Positions 1-6,913 of a DNA stretch of 22,816 bases are shown here, one piece after another. The stretch is taken from assembly GCA_017419325.1 (NCBI GenBank), contig JAFOLN010000075.1:1-22816 (forward strand). The letters are read 5' to 3'. The position numbers were made by a program, and so were the translations under genes. Numbering within the stretch: the stretch's first letter is position 1; each line of letters opens with the position of its first letter. The notes under the pieces were generated by a model. That model saw only the letters and a program-made list of their open reading frames with translations. It made no database searches and was not told the origin of the DNA. This stretch comes from Clostridia bacterium. GTDB taxonomy: Bacteria > Bacillota > Clostridia > Oscillospirales > RGIG577.

Positions 1-1
1 C

Positions 2-910
2 GTGGACGTAAGCGACGCCGAGAGCGCAAAAATCATGTGGCTGAACGGTGAAGATTTCACGGCGAAAAGTGAAGGCGCGGAGTATAATATAGCAAAAGAA
101 GCCTCGGATAATCTTATCTTTGATAAAGCCACGGGCACGGTAACGGGCCTCAAAGACAAAAGCGTGACCAAAGTCGCGATCCCTAAAACGATAGACGGCG
201 TCGCCGTGACGGGCATAGGCGAGAGCGCGTTCGCAGACTGCGGCTCCCTTGCGTCTGTGACTGTCCCCGAAGGCGTGACAGACATAGGCGAGAGCGCATT
301 CTCGGGCTGCAGCTCCCTTATGTCTGTGACGCTTCCCGAAAGCGTTGTGAGCATAGGCGGGAGCGCGTTCGACGGCTGCAGCTCTCTTGAGTCTTTGACG
401 TTTCCCGAAAGCGTGACGAGCATAGGCGCGGGCGTGTTCCGCGGCTGCAGCTCTCTTGCGTCCGTGACGATACCTTCGAGCGTGACGAGCATAAGCGGGA
501 GCGTGTTCTACGGCTGCAGCGCTCTTACGTCTTTGACGATACCGGCGAGTGTGACGTACATAGGCATCGGTGCGTTCTATGGCTGCAGCAGCCTTACGTC
601 TGTGACGTTACCCGAAGGCCTGACGATCATAAGCTGGAGCACGTTCGAGGAATGCAGTGCTCTTACGTCCGTGACGATACCCGAAGGCGTTGTGAGCATA
701 GGCAGCGGCGCGTTCGACGGCTGCAGCTCTCTTGCGTCCGTGACAATACCGACGAGCGTTACGGACATAGGCGCCTATGCGTTCCAAAATTGCGGCAGCC
801 TTAAAGATATATACTACGCGGGCTCTGAGGCGCAGTGGCGGAGCATAAACATAGTCGCTAATAACGACCCCCTCGAAAGCGCCGTCATCCATTACAACAG
901 CGCACCGTAG
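2..910 (+). CDS. BspA-like leucine-rich-repeat (LRR_5) surface protein, 5'-truncated by window edge
   Basis: This is the C-terminal part of a presumed cell-surface or secreted protein built from about nine LRR_5 (BspA-type) repeats of 23 residues, each with the pattern IG..AF..C.SL.SVT(I/L)P. It ends in a non-repeat cap starting DIYYAGSEAQW, followed by the stop at 908-910. The frame is open to the left edge. The first visible residues (DVSDAESAKIMWL) match an internal stretch of the next gene (DISDADSAKLMWL), so the GTG at 2-4 is probably an internal valine and the signal peptide lies outside the window. BspA-type repeats in other bacteria mediate binding to host or matrix proteins or to other microbes, but the ligand here is unknown. 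No convincing terminator follows it, so it may be co-transcribed with the paralogue 84 bases downstream. Confidence 0.88.
   Translation: MDVSDAESAKIMWLNGEDFTAKSEGAEYNIAKEASDNLIFDKATGTVTGLKDKSVTKVAIPKTIDGVAVTGIGESAFADCGSLASVTVPEGVTDIGESAFSGCSSLMSVTLPESVVSIGGSAFDGCSSLESLTFPESVTSIGAGVFRGCSSLASVTIPSSVTSISGSVFYGCSALTSLTIPASVTYIGIGAFYGCSSLTSVTLPEGLTIISWSTFEECSALTSVTIPEGVVSIGSGAFDGCSSLASVTIPTSVTDIGAYAFQNCGSLKDIYYAGSEAQWRSINIVANNDPLESAVIHYNSAP
170..818 (+). repeat. Coding tandem repeat array, 69-bp period (nine LRR_5 units)
   Basis: The DNA repeats every 69 bases in register with the 23-residue LRR unit. A (G/A)GCTGCAG(C/T) core recurs in most units where the GCS residues are encoded, and an (A/T)CATA(A/G)GC core recurs where SIG or similar is encoded. 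Units differ mainly in the few codons before AF and around the first residues of each strand. Confidence 0.85.
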
Positions 911-994
911 GGTGCATCACAGGGACGGAGCGAAAAAAACGGCGGAGTATCGCATTTTTTGCAGCCGCTGCCTTAACGGGAAAGGATGGAAAAC

Positions 995-2701
995 ATGAAA
1001 AAGAAGGTAATAAGTCTTATCGCCGCCCTTTGCATGGTCGTGACCGCGCTGCCCGCGGCGGGGCTTGCGGCAAACGCGAAGACAATTACCGACGACCGCA
1101 CGGGCGAGTCTATATCCTACGAATGCAGTGAGGGAACAATCACCGTATCGGGCGACGTTTCCGCTTCCGCGCCCGTTATTATTGCATCATACGATGAAAG
1201 CGGAAAAATGCTCTCTGCGAAAATACTGAATGAGTCGGGAGCCGAGGATATAAGCGATGCAGACAGCGCAAAGCTCATGTGGCTGAGCGGCGATTTTACG
1301 GCGAAGAGCCGCTTTGTTCAGTTTATTCGGGGCGAGGAGGTGGCTTCCGGAATTATTTTTGATTTTGACAAAAGCACGGGAACGATTACCGGATTAAGAT
1401 ACAAAAACGTGACAAAGCTTATAATACCCGAAACGATAGACGACGTTGCCGTGACGAGCATAGGCGACAGTGCGTTCTCGGGCTGCAGCGAACTTACGTC
1501 TGTGACCATACCGGAAGGTGTGACGGGCATAGGCAGCTATGCGTTCAACGGCTGCAGAGGACTTGAGTCTGTGGATATCCCGTCCGGTGTGACGAGCATA
1601 GGCGAAAGGGCATTCTCAGGCTGCAGCGGCCTTACGGAGGTTACGATTCCCGAAGGCGTGACGAACATAGCCCCATATGCCTTCCTGGGCTGCAGAAAAC
1701 TTACGTCTGTAACGATTCCCGTGAGTGTGACGGGCATAGGTACCTATGCTTTTTCGGGCTGCAGCAGTCTTGCGTCTGTGGATATCCCGTCCGGCGTGAC
1801 GAGCATAGGCGAGCAGGCATTCTTTGATACCGCTTATTACAAAGATGAATCAAATTGGATAAGCGATGTACTTTATATTGATACTGCGCTTATTGAAGCA
1901 AGAGATTCTTTAAGCGGTGAGTATTCGGTAAAAGAGGGTACTGTGTGTATCGCGGATCATGCGTTCTCGGGCTGCGGCAGTCTTACGTCTGTGACGGTAC
2001 CGTCCGGAGTTGTCGCCATAGGCGAGCATGCTTTTGAGGGCTGCAGCGGTCTTACGTCAGCGGACATACCGGCTGACGTGACGGGCATAGGCGAGTATGC
2101 TTTTTCGGGCTGCAGCAGTCTTGCGTCGGTTGATATCCCGTCCGGCGTGACCGTCATAGACAGGTTTGTGTTCTGGGGATGCAGCAGTCTTAAGATGGTT
2201 AAAATCCCGGCGGAAGTGACGGGCATAGGCGACTATGCGTTTTACGGCTGCAGCGGTCTTACATCGGCGGATATCCCGTCAGGCGTTACAAGCATAGGTG
2301 TGGGCGCGTTTTTGGACTGCAGCAGTCTAACGGCGGTCAATATCCCGGCGGGCGTGACCGAGATAAGCGAGTCTGTGTTCTCCGGCTGCAGCAGTCTTAA
2401 ATCGATCAGTATCCCCTCAGGCGTAACCGGCATTGGCACGGCCGCGTTCCAGCGCTGCAGCGCTCTTACGTCTGTAACGATACCCGAGGGCGTGACGCAC
2501 ATAAACTGGGGCGCGTTCGATGATTGCGGCAGTCTTAAATCAGTGAAAATACCGTTAAGCGTAGCGGGCATAGGCCAGAATGCGTTTGGCGGCTGCTACA
2601 ATCTTACCGACATATACTATGCCGGCACCGAGGAGCAATGGGAGGATTTATTCAGCCATAATGCCCTGGACGAAAATACCACCGTTCATTTCGGCAGATA
2701 A
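995..2701 (+). CDS. BspA-like leucine-rich-repeat (LRR_5) secreted protein, paralogue of the preceding gene
   Basis: A secreted protein of 568 residues. ATG 995 is preferred to the in-frame ATG at 986: AAAGGA at 981-986 sits 8 bases before it, and it begins directly with a signal peptide (MKKKVISLIAALCMV... cleaved near AANA, about residue 28). Residues about 32-105 form a module shared with the gene at 8463 (TGE.I.Y, V.SGDVS, PV, YDESG, SAKLMW). About 16 LRR_5 repeats follow. Around residues 272-320 the repeat run is broken by a longer unit (FFDTAYYKDE... then LYID... SLSGEY), a variant I recall from other BspA-like proteins. The C-terminal cap DIYYAGTEEQW matches the upstream paralogue. No sortase signal, SLH or transmembrane anchor is visible, so the attachment mode is unknown. 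A terminator follows at 2722. Confidence 0.9.
   Translation: MKKKVISLIAALCMVVTALPAAGLAANAKTITDDRTGESISYECSEGTITVSGDVSASAPVIIASYDESGKMLSAKILNESGAEDISDADSAKLMWLSGDFTAKSRFVQFIRGEEVASGIIFDFDKSTGTITGLRYKNVTKLIIPETIDDVAVTSIGDSAFSGCSELTSVTIPEGVTGIGSYAFNGCRGLESVDIPSGVTSIGERAFSGCSGLTEVTIPEGVTNIAPYAFLGCRKLTSVTIPVSVTGIGTYAFSGCSSLASVDIPSGVTSIGEQAFFDTAYYKDESNWISDVLYIDTALIEARDSLSGEYSVKEGTVCIADHAFSGCGSLTSVTVPSGVVAIGEHAFEGCSGLTSADIPADVTGIGEYAFSGCSSLASVDIPSGVTVIDRFVFWGCSSLKMVKIPAEVTGIGDYAFYGCSGLTSADIPSGVTSIGVGAFLDCSSLTAVNIPAGVTEISESVFSGCSSLKSISIPSGVTGIGTAAFQRCSALTSVTIPEGVTHINWGAFDDCGSLKSVKIPLSVAGIGQNAFGGCYNLTDIYYAGTEEQWEDLFSHNALDENTTVHFGR
1415..2615 (+). repeat. Coding tandem repeat array, 69-bp period (about 16 LRR_5 units with one long variant unit)
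   Basis: The same 69-base periodicity as in the upstream gene. Some units are nearly identical over more than 30 bases: the segment at about 1567-1602 recurs at about 1774-1809 with one difference, exactly 207 bases (three units) later. The periodicity is interrupted at about 1813-1950 by the longer unit. Confidence 0.82.
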
Positions 2702-2721
2702 AACCGACAACCATATATGAG

Positions 2722-2746
2722 AAGGGGCGGGTAATCCCGCCCCTTT
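2722..2746 (+). terminator. Rho-independent terminator after the LRR protein gene
   Basis: A perfect 10-bp stem, AAGGGGCGGG (2722-2731) with CCCGCCCCTT (2736-2745), and a TAAT loop. The T tract is short (three Ts, then ATGCGTTTT). It lies 20 bases after the stop codon at 2699-2701. Confidence 0.75.
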
Positions 2747-2800
2747 ATGCGTTTTGCGAAAAAAAGAAATACAGCCCTGTCTTTGGGACTGAAGAAACCA

Positions 2801-2826
2801 AAAACCGCCTTTTTCGGCGGTTTTTT
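2801..2826 (-). terminator. Bidirectional terminator between convergent genes
   Basis: CCGCC (2805-2809) pairs with GGCGG (2816-2820) around TTTTTC, flanked by AAAA on the left and TTTTTT on the right. It can therefore terminate minus-strand transcripts of the GNAT operon and back up the plus-strand terminator at 2722. Confidence 0.75.
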
Positions 2827-2829
2827 ATA

Positions 2830-3282
2830 TCATAACAGCTTTTCAAAGGCGATATCGCCGCGGTCGTAGCCGTAATCGTCGAGCTTTATCTCCTTAAATC
2901 CGAACTCTTCGTAAATGCGGAGCGCGGGCTTAAGGCGGCTGTTGGAGATTATGAAAAGCCTTTTCGCCCCGTGGGAGGCGGCCCAGTTCACGGACGCCTC
3001 AAATACGGCGCGGCCGCAGCCCTTATGGGGCTTTTCGGGGTGGGAGCCCATCTTGCATATCTCCCAGGTCGTGCCCTCCATGGGCTTTGCCATGCAGGCG
3101 GCGAGAGCCTCGCCGTCTTCAACGGCGAAATATATCATCGCGCCGCGCGCAATGTCGTCCTCGATGTGCTTAAAGGAGTACACGTCACCGTCCTCAAGAT
3201 GCCCGAAGTTGTCGGTTATCCATTTTGAATTGAAGTCTATAAAAGCCTGTCTGTATTTCGGGTCGTATTCGATTATTTCCAT
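2830..3282 (-). CDS. GNAT family N-acetyltransferase
   Basis: A 150-residue single-domain GNAT protein that would transfer an acetyl group from acetyl-CoA to an unidentified amine. The acetyl-CoA pyrophosphate loop is seen as HPEKPHKGCGRAVFEA (about residues 81-96, a variant of R/QxxGxG/A). The later helix and strand appear as PALRIYEEFGFKEI (about 119-132), the usual motif B region. AAAGGA lies about 10 bases upstream of the ATG on the minus strand. The start is one base after the TAA of the membrane protein gene, so the two are almost surely co-transcribed and translationally coupled. The substrate cannot be told from sequence. Confidence 0.88.
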   Translation of the reverse strand: MEIIEYDPKYRQAFIDFNSKWITDNFGHLEDGDVYSFKHIEDDIARGAMIYFAVEDGEALAACMAKPMEGTTWEICKMGSHPEKPHKGCGRAVFEASVNWAASHGAKRLFIISNSRLKPALRIYEEFGFKEIKLDDYGYDRGDIAFEKLL

Positions 3283-3283
3283 A

Positions 3284-4000
3284 TTATATTATTCCTTTGT
3301 CAAGTAAAACCGTTATTATCCCCACCATTACGGGCTGGTGAAGAAGATATATTATAAGCGCGTGGCGACCTGCGAAGTCAAGCGGCCGCACGTGGGTGCG
3401 CGTAAGAAAGGCCGATGTCTTTTCGCCCGTAAGATGGGGCGTCAGCGACGTGCCGAACAAAAAAAGGAACACATTCGGCAGAAGCGGGTAATAGTCGCTG
3501 GACGTAAAGGCCGCGTCGCAAAGCCCGAAGGCGTAAAGATGGGGCACGCTCACCGTGGGGAATTTTATTATAAGCAGCACGATGAACGCCGCCATGAATA
3601 CGAAGGGCGCGAAGGGCACGCGGTCTATGTATTTTTTGAACACGGCGTATATGAGCGCCGAAAAGCCTAGGCAGTGGAGCACTCCGAAGACAACGTACAT
3701 GTGCGGATCGAAAAGATACGTCGCCGCCGTGACGAGATACGCCGCCCCTATGGTTATGAGCGCGCGCCTCAGCCTGCTGCGGCTTAAATTCTGGGAAATG
3801 CCGCTGAGCGTTAAAAACACCGTAACGATGCTCATGCGCCACGCCTCAAAGGGCAGCGTGCCTATACCAAGCGGGTATATCCCGAAGTCGTATATATCGA
3901 AGCACAGATGATAAAATATCATCGATATGACGGAAAAGCCGCGCAATGTATCGATAAAATTAAGGCGCGGCTTTTTTTCGGTGGATTTTTTCGTCGGCAT
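3284..4000 (-). CDS. DUF1624 / HGSNAT-catalytic-like multispanning membrane protein
   Basis: A 238-residue integral membrane protein that I recognise as the DUF1624 (heparan-alpha-glucosaminide N-acetyltransferase catalytic-like) family. Evidence is the N-terminal RLNFIDTLRGFSVISMIFYH segment, VFGVLHCLGFSALI, the SSDYYPLLPNVFLFLFG stretch and a C-terminal GRHALIIYLLHQPV helix. About six or seven hydrophobic helices can be seen. Related acyltransferases move an acyl group across the membrane to an envelope or sugar acceptor, but the acceptor here is unknown. The gene starts one base after the ychF stop and ends one base before the GNAT start. Confidence 0.85.
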   Translation of the reverse strand: MPTKKSTEKKPRLNFIDTLRGFSVISMIFYHLCFDIYDFGIYPLGIGTLPFEAWRMSIVTVFLTLSGISQNLSRSRLRRALITIGAAYLVTAATYLFDPHMYVVFGVLHCLGFSALIYAVFKKYIDRVPFAPFVFMAAFIVLLIIKFPTVSVPHLYAFGLCDAAFTSSDYYPLLPNVFLFLFGTSLTPHLTGEKTSAFLTRTHVRPLDFAGRHALIIYLLHQPVMVGIITVLLDKGII

Positions 4001-4001
4001 A

Positions 4002-5096
4002 TTATACGTTGAATCGAAAGAGTATAACGTCGCCGTCCTTTACCTCGTATTCCTTGCCCTCGCTTCTGACAAGGCCTTTTTCCTTCGCGGCGGTGTTGGA
4101 GCCAAGCTCCACAAGGTCGTCGTAGGATACCACCTCGGCGCGGATGAAGCCGCGCTCAAAGTCGCTGTGTATCTTGCCTGCGGCCTGGGGCGCCTTCGTG
4201 CCGCGCTTTATAGTCCACGCCCTCGTCTCGTCGGGACCCGTGGTGAGGAAGCTTATAAGCCCCAAAAGGGAGTAGCATGCGCGAACGAGCGCGTCAAGCC
4301 CCGACTCCTTTATGCCAAGCTCCTCCAGAAACATCATGCGCTCGTCGGGCTCAAGTCCCTGTATCTCCTCCTCAAGGCGCGCGCATACGGGCAGCACGAT
4401 GGTATGCTCGCTTTCGGCCAGCGCCTGCACCTTTTTAAAGTGGGGATTGTTCGTGTAGCCGCCCTTGAAGTCGTCCTCGCTCATGTTCGCGGCGTATATT
4501 ACGGGCTTTAAGCTTAAAAGCGGGATGGTCTTCATGATCTCCCATTCCTTCTCGGAAAAATCAATGCTCTTTGCCGACTTTCCCTCGTTTAAAACAGCGT
4601 TCACCTTTTCAAGAAGGTCAACCTCGAACTGAAGCGACTTGTCGCCCTTCATGGCCTTTTTCGTGCGGTCGATGCGGCGGTCTATCATTTCAATGTCGGA
4701 GAATATAAGCTCAAGGTTTATGGTCTCAATGTCGCGAAGCGGGTCAATGCTGCCGTCAACGTGGACTATGTTCGTGTCCTCGAAGCAACGCACCACATGA
4801 ACGATGGCGTCCACCTCGCGTATGTGGGAGAGGAACTTGTTTCCGAGACCCTCGCCGCGGCTTGCGCCCTTTACGAGGCCCGCGATGTCAACGAATTCTA
4901 TCGTTGCGGGAACCGTCTTTTTCGAGGCGTGCATTTTTGTCAGCACGTCAAGACGCTCGTCCGGCACGGCCACGATGCCCACGTTCGGGTCGATGGTGCA
5001 GAAGGGATAATTGGCCGACTGCGCGCCCGCGTTCGTTATTGCGTTGAACAGCGTCGACTTTCCCACGTTCGGAAGGCCCACGATACCTAATTTCAT
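4002..5096 (-). CDS. ychF: Redox-regulated ribosome-associated ATPase YchF (OLA1 / Obg family)
   Basis: A cytoplasmic P-loop NTPase of 364 residues, the normal length. G1 is GLPNVGKS (residues 7-14), G3 is DIAGL (70-73 plus following), and the G4 position reads NMSE (204-207) instead of NKxD, the known YchF feature linked to ATP rather than GTP preference. The C-terminal TGS domain is present (FLTTGPDETRAWTI, KAPQAAGKIHSDFERGFIRAEV). YchF binds the ribosome and has been connected with stress and redox responses. It is the first gene of a minus-strand unit and has a clear sigma-A promoter at 5139-5167. AAAAAAGGA lies about a dozen bases before the ATG. Confidence 0.96.
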   Translation of the reverse strand: MKLGIVGLPNVGKSTLFNAITNAGAQSANYPFCTIDPNVGIVAVPDERLDVLTKMHASKKTVPATIEFVDIAGLVKGASRGEGLGNKFLSHIREVDAIVHVVRCFEDTNIVHVDGSIDPLRDIETINLELIFSDIEMIDRRIDRTKKAMKGDKSLQFEVDLLEKVNAVLNEGKSAKSIDFSEKEWEIMKTIPLLSLKPVIYAANMSEDDFKGGYTNNPHFKKVQALAESEHTIVLPVCARLEEEIQGLEPDERMMFLEELGIKESGLDALVRACYSLLGLISFLTTGPDETRAWTIKRGTKAPQAAGKIHSDFERGFIRAEVVSYDDLVELGSNTAAKEKGLVRSEGKEYEVKDGDVILFRFNV

Positions 5097-5138
5097 ATGT
5101 CATCAATTCCTTTTTTGGTATTTTATCATTCGATGTAT

Positions 5139-5167
5139 ATTATAATTGTTATTTTCCAAGTTGGCAA
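5139..5167 (-). promoter_or_regulatory. Sigma-A promoter of the ychF operon
   Basis: Read on the minus strand, TTGCCA (5162-5167) is followed after exactly 17 bases by TATAAT (5139-5144), about 43 bases upstream of the ychF ATG. Confidence 0.8.
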
Positions 5168-5196
5168 CCTGATTTCAAAAAAGCTTTAAATATACG

Positions 5197-5225
5197 TTGT
5201 CCGGTGGATATAAATGCCATATAAT
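5197..5225 (+). promoter_or_regulatory. Sigma-A promoter of the nitroreductase gene
   Basis: TTGTCC (5197-5202), a 17-base spacer and TATAAT (5220-5225), pointing away from the ychF promoter. Transcription would begin near 5232. This excludes the in-frame ATG at 5214 as a start, since it lies inside the promoter. Confidence 0.8.
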
Positions 5226-5264
5226 ATACTTATACCGAACACAAATATAAAAAGGAGGACACAT

Positions 5265-6077
5265 ATGTCGTATTCCGTAAAAGAGATTATAAAACAAAGG
5301 CGCAGCGTAAGGACGTTCGATGAAAGGCCGCTTTCGGAGGAGGATATGAACGCCCTTAGGGAATATATATCGGCGACAGACACGCCCTTTTCGGTTCCGG
5401 TGACGTTCGGGCTTCTGGGCGCAAAGGAATACGGGCTTTCAAGCCCCGTTATAGTCGGCGCAAATACATATCTTGCGGCGAAAGCAGAAAGGCTGCCGAA
5501 CCATGAGTTTGCCCTTGGCTATGCCTTCGAGAAGGCGTGCATCTATGCATGGTCAAAGGGCATAGGCACCGTTATGCTTGCGGCGTCGCTTAACCGCGCC
5601 GCGTTCGAGCGGGCAATGGACGTGGGCGAGGGCGAGGTCATGCCCGTGGCGAGCCCCGTGGGGTATCCCGCAAAAAGAATGTCCGTCCGCGAAAGCGTCA
5701 TGAGAAAGGGGCTTAAAGCCGACAGGCGGCTCCCCTTTGATAAGCTTTTCTTTGACGGCTCCTTCGAGCGTGGACTTAAAGAAGAAAACGCGGGCGTTTT
5801 CGCCCCGGCGCTGGAGGCGGTGAGATGGGCGCCGTCGGCGGGGAACCGCCAGCCGTGGCGCGTCGTCACGGACGGGGAGCGGGCGCATTTTTATAAGGCG
5901 GGGTCGCTGCCCAAAAGCGCTCTCGGAGACATTCAGAAGGTCGATATCGGCATCGCGCTTATGCACTTCGAGGCGGCGCTTTCGGAGGAGGGGATATCGG
6001 GGCGCTTTGAGTTTTCTGACGCGGCGCCCGCCGCGCCGGAGGGCGTCTCATATACGGTCACGTTCGTAAGGGAATAA
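5265..6077 (+). CDS. Nitroreductase family flavoprotein (TM1586-type)
   Basis: A 270-residue protein whose N-terminus (SVKEIIKQRRSVRTFDERPL) is the typical FMN-phosphate-binding start of nitroreductases. YAWSKGIGTVMLAASLNR and VASPVGYPAKR correspond to the central FMN-binding core. A later segment AVRWAPSAGNRQPWRVV resembles the usual SxxNxQPW flavin contact region. The segment order and length fit the TM1586-like nitroreductase subgroup, which is longer than classical NfnB. These enzymes use NAD(P)H to reduce quinones or nitro compounds; the physiological substrate is unknown. ATG 5265 has a near-ideal AAAGGAGGA (5251-5259) five bases upstream. It is monocistronic: a new promoter appears before the next gene. 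Confidence 0.88.
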   Translation: MSYSVKEIIKQRRSVRTFDERPLSEEDMNALREYISATDTPFSVPVTFGLLGAKEYGLSSPVIVGANTYLAAKAERLPNHEFALGYAFEKACIYAWSKGIGTVMLAASLNRAAFERAMDVGEGEVMPVASPVGYPAKRMSVRESVMRKGLKADRRLPFDKLFFDGSFERGLKEENAGVFAPALEAVRWAPSAGNRQPWRVVTDGERAHFYKAGSLPKSALGDIQKVDIGIALMHFEAALSEEGISGRFEFSDAAPAAPEGVSYTVTFVRE

Positions 6078-6171
6078 GGAGCGGCGAACTTCCCGCGGCG
6101 GGGCGGAGGGAAGAAAGGCCCATAAAAGTCGGCGTTTTTTTCATTTTCCCCTGTTATAGACAAAAAAACCG

Positions 6172-6180
6172 TGGTATAAT
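6172..6180 (+). promoter_or_regulatory. Extended -10 promoter of the response-regulator operon
   Basis: TGG followed by TATAAT (6175-6180) is an extended -10. No good -35 is seen at the right distance (TTATAG at 6154-6159 is only 15 bases away), which extended -10 promoters tolerate. It lies 46 bases before the ATG at 6227. Confidence 0.6.
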
Positions 6181-6226
6181 TATATTGCAATACTATTTAT
6201 ATCAATAAGGAAGCAGGGATATTTAC

Positions 6227-6913
6227 ATGCCGATAAAAGTTTTGGTCATAGATGACGATGTGAACATATGCGATCTGCTCCGCCTTTATCTTGAAAAAGA
6301 AGGTTACAGCGTGAAGATGGGTCATGACGGCGAGGAGGCCGTGGCGCTTTTTGAGTCGTTTCGCCCCGATCTTATGATACTTGACATAATGCTGCCTAAG
6401 ACGGACGGACTGAGCGTTTTGAAGGAGCTTAGAAAAAAGCATAACGTGCCCGTTATAATGCTTACGGCGAAGGGCGAGACCTTCGACAAGATTATCGCTC
6501 TTGAGCTGGGCGCGGACGACTACGTTGTAAAGCCCTTCGACGCGAAGGAGGTCATGGCGAGGGTCAAGGCGGTATTGCGCCGCTTCAGAGGCGACTCCGA
6601 CGAGCAGAAGGCCGTGACCTTTGACAAGCTCTACATAAACATAGCGAATTACGAGCTTAAGATCAACGACAAGAAGATTGACGTTCCCCCGAAGGAGCTG
6701 GAGCTTCTTTATCATCTGGCGTCGAACCCGAACCGCGTTTTCACCCGCGATCAGCTTCTCGACGCGGTGTGGGGCTTTGAATACTTCGGAGACAGCCGCA
6801 CGGTGGACGTCCACGTAAAGCGCCTGCGCGACAAGCTTGAGGGCGTAAGCGACAAGTGGAGACTTAAAACTGTTTGGGGAGTGGGATATAAATTTGAAGT
6901 CGACACGGATTGA
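6227..6913 (+). CDS. OmpR/PhoB-family response regulator
   Basis: A 228-residue DNA-binding response regulator. The receiver domain (about 1-120) has the acidic pair in VIDDD (8-11), phospho-acceptor D53 (LMILDIMLPKTDG), T80 (MLTAKG) and K102 (VVKPFD), all intact. A linker follows, then an OmpR-type winged helix (about 130-226) with VPPKELELLYHLASNPNRVF and SRTVDVHVKRLRDKLE for the recognition helix and the WGVGYKF wing. It overlaps the downstream kinase gene by 20 bases, so the two are a cognate pair. The regulon is not visible, but the secreted protein gene at 8463 lies in the same apparent operon. Confidence 0.95.
   Translation: MPIKVLVIDDDVNICDLLRLYLEKEGYSVKMGHDGEEAVALFESFRPDLMILDIMLPKTDGLSVLKELRKKHNVPVIMLTAKGETFDKIIALELGADDYVVKPFDAKEVMARVKAVLRRFRGDSDEQKAVTFDKLYINIANYELKINDKKIDVPPKELELLYHLASNPNRVFTRDQLLDAVWGFEYFGDSRTVDVHVKRLRDKLEGVSDKWRLKTVWGVGYKFEVDTD

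Noticed and set aside
1318..2571. Several minus-strand open frames opposite the LRR genes, with repeated MPVT, TPSGIVTDV-like units
   Set aside because: They mirror the 69-bp repeats of the plus-strand genes; no start signals or family resemblance.
3927..4511. Plus-strand open frame of 194 residues opposite ychF
   Set aside because: Antisense to the conserved TGS-domain half of ychF and low in recognisable structure.
5214..5264. Upstream in-frame ATG for the nitroreductase
   Set aside because: It lies before or inside the -10 hexamer at 5220-5225 and adds residues not seen in the family; ATG 5265 has an ideal ribosome binding site.
6078..6171. Possible terminator after the nitroreductase (CTTCCC 6089-6094 with GGGAAG 6108-6113)
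   Set aside because: The stem is short with a 13-base GC-rich loop and no T run directly after it; the Ts at 6135-6141 are too far away.
6197..6814. Minus-strand open frame of 205 residues opposite the response regulator
   Set aside because: Antisense shadow of a gene with all catalytic residues; no recognisable domain.
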